From Amoeboradix gromovi (taxonomy: Eukaryota > Sanchytriomycota > Sanchytriomycetes > Sanchytriales > Sanchytriaceae): 33,831 nt of DNA. The stretch spans positions 1 through 33,831 of the forward strand of contig JADGIF010000027.1 of NCBI GenBank assembly GCA_018985225.1. Reading direction: 5' to 3'. The notes beneath the pieces are model-generated. The model did not search any database, was not told the DNA's origin, and saw only the letters and a program-made list of their open reading frames with translations. Of the stretch, positions 27,701 through 33,831 are shown in pieces (the stretch's first letter is position 1; each line of letters opens with the position of its first letter). Both the position numbers and the translations under genes were made by a program.

Positions 27701-28901
27701 ATAAAATCCGATGAAAGGAAGTTGAAATCCTACTTGTGGCTTAGATTTTTGTAAATCCTGACCAAGTATCTCGTCTTCAAAATCAGGAAAGTTGGAAGTG
27801 TCATCCTCTGTAGCCAAATTAGGTACAAACGGTGGCTTCATAACGCGAATGTTTTTAAAGTCTACTTTCCTAAAGAACGGATGTTTCTTTATTTCATCAA
27901 CACCGTTTTTACCAAGTCTTTTCTCAGCCGGTAGAAGGAGCTTAAATAGCAAATCCTTCAGTTCACCACTTAAGGTGACATCCTCTGGCCATAAAAGTGA
28001 ATTTGGGGAGCTCATGATTTTTCCATATGTTGTAGAAAGATTTTCGGCATAAAATGGGGGATCCCCACAAACTATTTCATATAAAATAGTACCAAAAGAC
28101 CACCAGTCGCATTCTTTCCCATAAGAGACGTTTCCATCGGTAGCTTTTAATATTTCAGGGCATATGTAGTCAGGGGTACCAACTGATACCTTGGATCTAC
28201 ATTTATTGTCCGAATCTAATTGTATAGCAGCCCCAAAATCTGCAAGTTTGATATGGCCGTTCTTTTTGATTAGAATATTATGGGGTTTAAGATCGCGATG
28301 AATGAAGTTCATGCTATGCAGCTCTTCAATGGCTAGCAATATTTCTGCACCATAAAATCGTGCCACATCTTCAATATTCATGGACTGAAATGCGTCATTT
28401 TCCAAAAGATTAATTAAATCGCCACCCGGTATATACTCCATGACAAGATATAAGTTGGTTGCATCTTGGAAAGCGGACATTAAAGTAGTTATCCACTCAC
28501 ATTCTTTTCCTTTCACCATAACATTTCGCTCCTCGAAATAAAATACATTCTCTTGACGTAAAACTATTTGCTTGTTAAGAGTTTTTAACGCATACAATTG
28601 TTTATCTAGCTTAGATCTAATCAAAGACACAGTGCCAAACGCTCCTTGAGCTAAAATTTTGATAAATTCATAGTCTTGTAAACCCACACGTAATTCCTGG
28701 ATTTTTTTGACAGCAGGTCCAACTAAATTAACATGAAGTACATTTTTGAACAAACTTTTGCGTGTGGTCGGACTTTATGTGTTGAAAGTCCTCGAATAGT
28801 GCTGTCAACGCGTCTACCAATGCTTCCAAATGAACTGGGGGATCTTGTAAAGGATTCTCATCATAGATTTGTTTCTTTAGCGTCTCAACTCGATTTTCCA
28901 T
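24706..28901 (-). CDS. ROCK/MRCK-like AGC kinase, three exons
   Basis: Coding sequence is complement(join(24706..24926, 24946..28722, 28742..28901)), 1385 residues. Layout: N-terminal extension 1-70 (MENRVETLKKQ...), AGC kinase about 72-345 (AQGAFG, Lys100, HRDLK with Asp197, DFG Asp215, GTPDYICPE) and kinase tail (TEDDTSNFPDFED). A coiled coil of more than 500 residues follows. From about 1020 comes a PH half (MLRGWVNMPKGD), an HR1-like helical insert (LKRRLAVEERMQLSAEKYLN), a C1 zinc finger about 1284-1340 (CDLC, CDTC, VHSEC) and the end of the PH domain (LYFFANSIEDKNMWVRGL). A PH split by C1 is ROCK-like; the kinase is closer to MRCK. It likely acts downstream of Rho/Cdc42 GTPases on actomyosin. 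AATAAA is 5 nt after the stop. The first exon was found only after intron recognition. Confidence 0.93.
24927..24945 (-). other. 19-nt intron 2 of the kinase gene (C1 domain)
   Basis: Read on the minus strand: GTATTAGTAACTAATGTAG. Phase 1 (GAC A|CT). Removal restores the zinc-binding CDTC pair followed by RFTVHSEC. Retention gives an in-frame TAA within CTAAT four codons on. Confidence 0.92.
28723..28741 (-). other. 19-nt intron 1 of the kinase gene
   Basis: Read on the minus strand: GTACTTCATGTTAATTTAG. Phase 1 (AAA T|TT). Removal joins an upstream 53-codon exon (from ATG 28901) to the kinase and gives FVQKFGPAVKKIQELRVGL. This aligns without gaps to the helix before the MRCK kinase domain (E.AKPF...VKQMRL). 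Retention gives TAA from the TTAAT branch-like element. Confidence 0.88.
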
Positions 28902-29219
28902 GAGTCTAGAGTATGATGCAACGCACTGTGGCTTGATCTCTAGACTTCAATCAAGAATGTTGAAACTCAATAATTTATGAGGTGCAATTTTTAACGCATT
29001 TTGCGCTTGTCTTTAGATTGACTTTGGGTATATATATGTAGGGGTATTTAACTTCGACTATTCAATACAAAATAATTGTTTGGAGATTTTTAGAACGCTA
29101 TTTTCTAACAGCACAATATTAAAAAACTATAAACTCTCACTTTATCCCTAGTGTCAATCAATTTCATCCGAGCAGAGCTTAACGCCGTCATCACTTCACT
29201 GATATAAAGGAGTTAGGTC
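28902..29219. promoter_or_regulatory. Divergent promoter between kinase and spermidine synthase
   Basis: This 318-bp gap separates a minus-strand and a plus-strand start codon. TATATATAT at 29029-29037 is the best core-promoter candidate, lying 183 bp upstream of the spermidine synthase ATG. The remainder is AT-rich. No upstream ORF of note and no intron of the 19-nt type was seen. Confidence 0.5.
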
Positions 29220-30059
29220 ATGACTTGGTTTCGTGAAAAGCAACAGCTATGGAAAGGACAGCAAATGTCACTTGAGATTGAAGAGATGCTATATCAAGGT
29301 AAGTCCAAGTATCAGGAAATCGAAATCTTTCAGTCAACTACATATGGCCGGGTGCTAGTTTTAGACGGAGTAATTCAATGTACTGAAAAGGACGAATGTA
29401 GTTATCAGGAAATGCTGGCTCATTTAGCCATGCAGGCTCATCCAAATCCTACAAAAATTCTAGTAATTGGGGGTGGCGATGGTGGAATTATCAGAGAAAT
29501 ACTGAAATACAAGCAAGCTACAGATATTCATATTTGCGAGATTGATGCTGTAGTTATTGATAAATGCAAAGAATTTATTCCTTCAATGGCCCATTCTTTT
29601 GATGATCCTAAGGTTAATATTCATATTAGAGATGGGTTTGAATTTTTAAATGAAAACATTGACGAATTCGATGTGATAGTTACGGACAGTAGTGATCCGG
29701 TTGGTCCGGCTGAGAGCCTTTATCAAGCCACTTATTTTGATCTTGTTTACCGATCTTTGAAGTCTGATGGGGTGTTCACAATGCAAGGTGAATGTATGTG
29801 GCTACATACCAAGCTGATTAAAAAATGCATGGATGATTTAAGACACAGTCGATTTAAGCAAGTAGAGTACGCATGGACCAGTGTTCCTACTTATCCGTGC
29901 GGTACAATTGGGTTCCTTGTTGCGTGTAAATCAGGTTTGAGTAACGTTAAAGTACCCCAACAGTCATGCGATGATATGCAATTAAAGTTTTATTCTAGCG
30001 AACTCCATACTGCTAGTTTTGTTAAACCAAAGTTTGTTGAGGAAGCATTAAGACAATAA
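29220..30059 (+). CDS. Spermidine synthase
   Basis: 279 residues, near the usual length of about 290. It transfers an aminopropyl group from decarboxylated S-adenosylmethionine to putrescine in the cytosol. Seen: N-terminal beta domain (W..GQ..SLE...LY.GKS.YQ), DGVIQCTEKDE (about 49-59), SAM-binding GGGDGG (84-89), the catalytic block TDSSDPVGPAESLY (155-168; Asp156 and Asp159), QGEC.W and YPCGTIGF. The active-site Asp and Tyr positions are intact. Spermidine rather than spermine synthase is the natural reading given the short N-terminus. The stop TAA lies inside AATAAA (30055-30060). An acylphosphatase gene follows 138 bp downstream on the same strand. Confidence 0.96.
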   Translation: MTWFREKQQLWKGQQMSLEIEEMLYQGKSKYQEIEIFQSTTYGRVLVLDGVIQCTEKDECSYQEMLAHLAMQAHPNPTKILVIGGGDGGIIREILKYKQATDIHICEIDAVVIDKCKEFIPSMAHSFDDPKVNIHIRDGFEFLNENIDEFDVIVTDSSDPVGPAESLYQATYFDLVYRSLKSDGVFTMQGECMWLHTKLIKKCMDDLRHSRFKQVEYAWTSVPTYPCGTIGFLVACKSGLSNVKVPQQSCDDMQLKFYSSELHTASFVKPKFVEEALRQ

Positions 30060-30197
30060 AAACTCCATGTTTTTTCAAGCACGCTTTCTGTATTCACTAG
30101 ACTTATCTTTGTTTAGTTTGCCGATGTTAATGATGATCATAGAAGAGTGAAATAATCTGACCAAACATATCATAATCATTTGTCATGTGTTTAAAAT

Positions 30198-30632
30198 ATG
30201 GCCACTCAAACTCTTTCTTTTTATCATCCGTTTTTCCCCATTCCATTTTTTATGGAGCATATCCCATTTGTCGCATTTCTTATTGCCTTGATTTTCATTC
30301 ATTATTATAACATGGAAAACAATAATACTACACCAAAAGTGCTATACACTATGAAATTTGAAGTGTTTGGTAAAGTTCAGGGTGTCTATTTTCGCAAATA
30401 TACTAAAGATTTTGCAGATTCTCTAAAACTGAGAGGATTTGTTAAAAACACAGTCAGAAATACGGTTATCGGTGAAGCTCAGGGACCGTTGCCAGATATT
30501 AATCAGTTAAAACTATTTCTGGAAAAGCAAGGTTCACCAATGAGTAAAATTCAGAAATTAAACACTGAAATTGAGATTATAAAGGAGTTTACGTTTACAG
30601 ACTTTGAACTGATAAGAAAGCGCAAATCATAG
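30198..30632 (+). CDS. Acylphosphatase with an N-terminal hydrophobic anchor
   Basis: 144 residues. The C-terminal domain (about 52-140) is acylphosphatase, which hydrolyses carboxyl-phosphate bonds. It has GKVQGVYFRKY (catalytic Arg66) and RGFVKNT (Asn84), then VIGEAQG. Common acylphosphatases are about 100 residues; here the first 40 contain a hydrophobic segment (about residues 22-35, IPFVAFLIALIFIHYY) that could anchor the enzyme in a membrane. An internal ATG at codon 39 (MENNNTT) would yield the soluble form, so alternative starts are possible. AATAAA is 10 nt after the stop. The gene converges on the lipase gene 55 bp away. Confidence 0.9.
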   Translation: MATQTLSFYHPFFPIPFFMEHIPFVAFLIALIFIHYYNMENNNTTPKVLYTMKFEVFGKVQGVYFRKYTKDFADSLKLRGFVKNTVRNTVIGEAQGPLPDINQLKLFLEKQGSPMSKIQKLNTEIEIIKEFTFTDFELIRKRKS

Positions 30633-30686
30633 CTCGGTCAAAATAAATCTAGATTGAAATAAAAAGATAACTTTGTTTTCAAGTAT

Positions 30687-32831
30687 TTACTTAACCATTT
30701 TATTCACCAACTGGTTTATGCTGTCCTCATACGCAATTGGCAAATGATCACTCAACATTGTCTTTGAGAATGTCAAATGTCCAAATACCTGCGCAACATC
30801 ATCAACTTGATCCAAGCTAATCAACACCTGCTCAGTCTCATGGAAATAAGAGGAGCCTTGCGCATCTGTGGTGTAGATACGAGATGTACTTGACGCGCTC
30901 GGATATAATGAATGTGCAGCCCAATTGGTGAAAGATGAAAGGAACTGAGTTGCTGAAGAAGTGTAGTTGGTTACTGTACTTGATACTGTGCTAACTATAG
31001 TAGCTGCTTCTTGTGCTGTATCTTCCGGATGTTCCACTGTAATTGCTGCGATGCTCTTTGGTATTCGTTTATTGATTGTTCTACATCTGATCCACAACAC
31101 TTTACCGGCAGGTACCAATTTGACAGCCTTACTTGCTTTAGTAATTCCCTTCATTGCTATCCATAGATACTCTTCGTCTACCTTTTCGCTAATGTCTAAT
31201 CCCAAAGAATGAGAAATAATCTTTTCACTACAGTTTGGTTCAAAATCACCCAAAAAGTCAATCATGTACTTCAGATCCTGAACTAGCCCTAAACTAAGAG
31301 TAGGAACCATATCATTGCCATGAACAACAGATGTTATCAGATACTGACATTTCTGGCTCAATGCCTGATCCACAATGCACGGAATACCATATGCAAAACA
31401 CTTGATGGATGTTTTACTGCCATTGAACAACAATTTGGAGGTTTTATTTACTAGCACATCACTCCACAAGATAGCCAACATTCCTGCGATCCCACCGCCC
31501 AGAGAATGTCCTGTAAGTATAAGATTATATGAACTGTTGATCAATAGTGCATCCTTGACATCTTCTATAATATGTGATTCTAGTTTCCTAGCACATTCCA
31601 ATATCCCCTTATGCACTTTATGACCATTGAAGTCAGTATATTCACAAGTGAAATCAGTCAAGGCGTCACTTAAACCCATTGTACCGCGGAATGTCAGTAC
31701 TACTGACTCATTGGAATGATCTACACTTAAATAATAGACAACAGGTCCCATTTCCAACTTTTTTTGAAGCTTTAATGAATTTAGAGTTTCGTCCACAATA
31801 TGAATCGGATGACTTCCTTGTTTGTTAGATTCCTGATATGTACTAGAGATGATGTCTTGCGGTGGAATATTAACTTTGTGGGCAAAAGACCAGTGATTTG
31901 GATGGCAAATATCACCATAAACACTTGGAACCTTTTTGACACCAAATATTCTCATAAATCGCTTACCATACGCAGCCAATGAGTACTGTATATACATTTG
32001 GAGATCAAGAAGCAATTGTCTGTCCATTGTACCTTTGTATTTATCCATGATCTCGTAGTGATTGATAATATTAGGGACCGATTTCTGCTTAAGCGATTCG
32101 ATTGAAGGGCTTTTTAACAAAGAATCCATACTAGACCTTTTCAAATAGGACTTAAACTGACTGACTTCATCATTGGGGTCTTCGACAACTTCCATTGGAG
32201 GCGACAACTCATCTTTACTGAATTCTTGATTAAACTCCTCCAAAATCGATTCATCAGAATCTAAATGATCATTGAGGGGTTTGTCAACAATCGTATAGCC
32301 CAAGTGAGTCAGACGATAAGCATCCAACATTCTACTGTAAGTATTATACTGCAATAAACAATAGGCAACCATGGATTTGGTAATTGTGCCAGTTAGCGCT
32401 ACCTTTTGTAAAACTCCAATGTTCTCAGGACAGAGCTCCTTTAACAGCAGCTCGATAATAGCAGCCAAAGCTCTTGAAGTTTCTGTAGAGCCGAATAAAC
32501 CGTCAATTAGCTTAATGAGTTCTTCAGCGGCTGTACTAGTGATTCGAGTAGTTACTGTGGCTAAATTCAAAGTAGACATGGTAACTAGCTCTGCTAAATT
32601 GAAAGCATGGTGAATTACGTAAGAGCCGAGTGAAGAGTATCTTTCAAGATGATCTGGATTGTATACAGCACTAGTTAACAAATTGCGACTTGCTTTCAAA
32701 GATTGCTCGGTAGAATAACGAACAGCTTCAATACTAGCCTCAATTAATAGTGCGCAGCAACGAATGGACAATCTGGTGTAATTAGATGCTTTTGTAATTG
32801 TATTTGCAATCGAGGGAAACAATGGATCCAT
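30687..32831 (-). CDS. Class 3 lipase (diacylglycerol-lipase-like)
   Basis: 714 residues. The catalytic alpha/beta domain (about 330-570) has VVLTFRGTMGLSDALTDFTC, the nucleophile elbow LTGHSLGGG (Ser near 446) and a following Asp/His region (HGNDMVPTLSLG). The SLSDALTD... and GHKVHKGI motifs match sn-1-specific DAG lipases and related fungal class 3 lipases. The four N-terminal membrane helices of animal DAGL are not obvious; the N-terminus (1-130) has amphipathic or weakly hydrophobic helices. The middle (about 190-260) is acidic and Ser-rich. The likely reaction is release of a fatty acid from diacylglycerol or a similar lipid; the substrate is inferred. Start ATG 32831 is the first in frame. 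No AATAAA is close after the stop. Confidence 0.88.
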   Translation of the reverse strand: MDPLFPSIANTITKASNYTRLSIRCCALLIEASIEAVRYSTEQSLKASRNLLTSAVYNPDHLERYSSLGSYVIHHAFNLAELVTMSTLNLATVTTRITSTAAEELIKLIDGLFGSTETSRALAAIIELLLKELCPENIGVLQKVALTGTITKSMVAYCLLQYNTYSRMLDAYRLTHLGYTIVDKPLNDHLDSDESILEEFNQEFSKDELSPPMEVVEDPNDEVSQFKSYLKRSSMDSLLKSPSIESLKQKSVPNIINHYEIMDKYKGTMDRQLLLDLQMYIQYSLAAYGKRFMRIFGVKKVPSVYGDICHPNHWSFAHKVNIPPQDIISSTYQESNKQGSHPIHIVDETLNSLKLQKKLEMGPVVYYLSVDHSNESVVLTFRGTMGLSDALTDFTCEYTDFNGHKVHKGILECARKLESHIIEDVKDALLINSSYNLILTGHSLGGGIAGMLAILWSDVLVNKTSKLLFNGSKTSIKCFAYGIPCIVDQALSQKCQYLITSVVHGNDMVPTLSLGLVQDLKYMIDFLGDFEPNCSEKIISHSLGLDISEKVDEEYLWIAMKGITKASKAVKLVPAGKVLWIRCRTINKRIPKSIAAITVEHPEDTAQEAATIVSTVSSTVTNYTSSATQFLSSFTNWAAHSLYPSASSTSRIYTTDAQGSSYFHETEQVLISLDQVDDVAQVFGHLTFSKTMLSDHLPIAYEDSINQLVNKMVK

Positions 32832-33546
32832 GAGGGGAAATTGGACATATGGGACATCATATAAAAACCAGATGAAGGCGAAAAATTATGTGGCTTCATG
32901 TATGGTATATTCGCATTATTTGGCAGACGATAAATCAAAAACGAAAATTATATTGAGTAATTAAATAATAGATCTCGTAAAATTAATGATAATAAAATTT
33001 ATTTCATATTCTTTGCTACATCAGTAGGATGCTTCTAAGCTGCTTATTTAATTCATCATTCTTGAAGAGTAGGTGCTCAAAGCCTTTTTCATTCAAATGA
33101 ATAATTTACCTGTAATATGCCTGGGGAGCCCTTAGGAATCCCAGCGTATACACTGGCATATGCTTGAATCTTTATAATGTCTGTGAATGCTTCTATACTT
33201 ATCATCATTCCGTGTAAGCTGCATTAAATCAATTTTTATTAACTATTTTCCCTTTCTCATCTTTTTTGGCAGCGTGCAACCCCTACAACTATTTTTGTAA
33301 TTGCACTGATCATTTTAATCCAGTTTTCTGGTATTATTACAACAGTCTGATGCAAATTGGACATTATAACTTTGGGTACTTTTTGGTATTTTTTGATGTC
33401 TAATTCCATAAATACTTCTTTTGGTGTTCCATTCTACTCTCCTCGCATTTTGCTTTTACAGAGAATGTCCCATTCATTTGTCATATTATTAAAGGGATTG
33501 AGCCCAATTCAAGCCCACATTTTGATGGGCAATTTTGACAATGTAG
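32832..33546. other. Lipase upstream region, possible mobile-element relics
   Basis: This 715-bp stretch has no recognisable gene. A minus-strand frame near 33100-33215 contains AGIPKGSPG, faintly like a reverse-transcriptase motif, but is too short. A 76-codon plus-strand frame ends at 33587 and overlaps the start of the Fanzor-type open frame in another register. The first 200 bp likely include the lipase promoter. Confidence 0.35.
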
Positions 33547-33831
33547 GTCCCAAATTGCAGTTACAGCTCGATTGTTTTCTTGAATAAATCATTTATCGCG
33601 AATTTGTATGGATTTTTATATGATTTCATGACTTTTCCAGATTTTTCAAATAGCTTAAATACTCGATGTTCTTCCTTTTCGCAAATGGTAAATGGAATAA
33701 ATAGATGTTATCCTGAATATGTCAATTCTAAAGAAATAACTAGTAGGTACAGCATACATTCGTCTCAGACTGATAAGCTTGTCCAAACACGGAAATTTGA
33801 TGCCATGTACAATATGTGGCACTCTAAAGAA
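33547..33831 (+). pseudogene. Fanzor-type element copy 2, N-terminal part, cut by window edge
   Basis: 95 codons open to the right edge. It reads NKSFIANLYGFLYDFMTFPD..., matching the relic at 23848-24054 at about 84% protein identity over 58 residues, in the opposite orientation. It then continues past that relic's stop with HSSQTDKLVQTRKFDAMYNM. No ATG starts the frame after the TAG at 33544-33546, so it is either an internal exon or a decayed copy. Assignment to Fanzor depends on its homolog being joined to a Fanzor C-terminus at 23.4-23.8 kb. The rest of the gene lies outside the window. Confidence 0.55.

Noticed and set aside
33100-33215. Reverse-transcriptase-like AGIPKGSPG on the minus strand
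   Set aside because: Only one short motif, with stops on either side and no YxDD or other RT blocks.
1-33831. tRNA, rRNA or CRISPR features
   Set aside because: No convincing A/B-box pair, rRNA segment or regularly spaced repeat array was seen on either strand.

Overview
The window is compact eukaryotic nuclear DNA: AT-rich, with short intergenic gaps, AATAAA signals at stop codons and spliceosomal introns that break reading frames inside conserved domains. The gene set (GCN20-like ABCF, ELO elongase, CUL4, RFC small subunit, class I HDAC, PSMD9/Nas2, spermidine synthase, ROCK/MRCK-type kinase, LRR receptor with a multi-pass C-terminus) points to an opisthokont. It would suit an early-diverging, compact, zoosporic fungal relative of the Rozella/aphelid type, but the species cannot be fixed from the sequence.

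Layout. 1-799: no gene; the first 131 bp are one copy of a dispersed repeat. 800-6768: PSMD9 (+), then on the minus strand a hydrolase-phosphatase fusion, Xaa-Pro aminopeptidase P, class I HDAC and a small basic protein. 7018-12645: a giant LRR membrane receptor (-), divergent from a fatty acid elongase (+). 13689-15095: a mitochondrial IF-3 domain protein and an RFC subunit (-). 15096-18423: a graveyard of degenerate transposon pieces (copia-like relics, TnpB/Fanzor-like fragments, a long inverted repeat and the second copy of the dispersed repeat). 18424-23334: a hypothetical protein, CUL4 and GCN20/ABCF3 (-). 23445-24413: an internally deleted Fanzor-like relic abutting a Met/Gln/Pro repeat protein. 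24706-28901: a ROCK/MRCK-like kinase (-). 29220-32831: spermidine synthase and acylphosphatase (+), then a DAG-lipase-like class 3 lipase (-). 33547-33831: a second Fanzor-type copy running off the right edge.

The main discovery is a uniform set of 19-nt introns. Five frame breaks, in ELO, RFC, CUL4 and the kinase (twice), are each repaired exactly by removing a 19-nt GT...AG segment. All five fit GTAYTNNNNNYTWATNTAG: 5' splice site, CTAAT-type branch site at nt 11-15 and acceptor at fixed spacing. Every repair restores a family-conserved motif (elongase HxxHH loop, RFC C-terminal domain, cullin C-terminus, C1 zinc finger, kinase N-lobe extension). In four of five the intron is phase 1, which places the branch-site TAA in frame as a stop codon in three.

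A second theme is extreme 3'-end compaction: many genes have AATAAA overlapping or within about 10 nt of the stop codon, and some poly(A) signals lie inside or against the neighbouring gene. The genes are mostly housekeeping (proteostasis, chromatin, DNA replication, translation, lipid and polyamine metabolism, signalling) and show no pathway clustering. Transposon debris is confined to three pockets.
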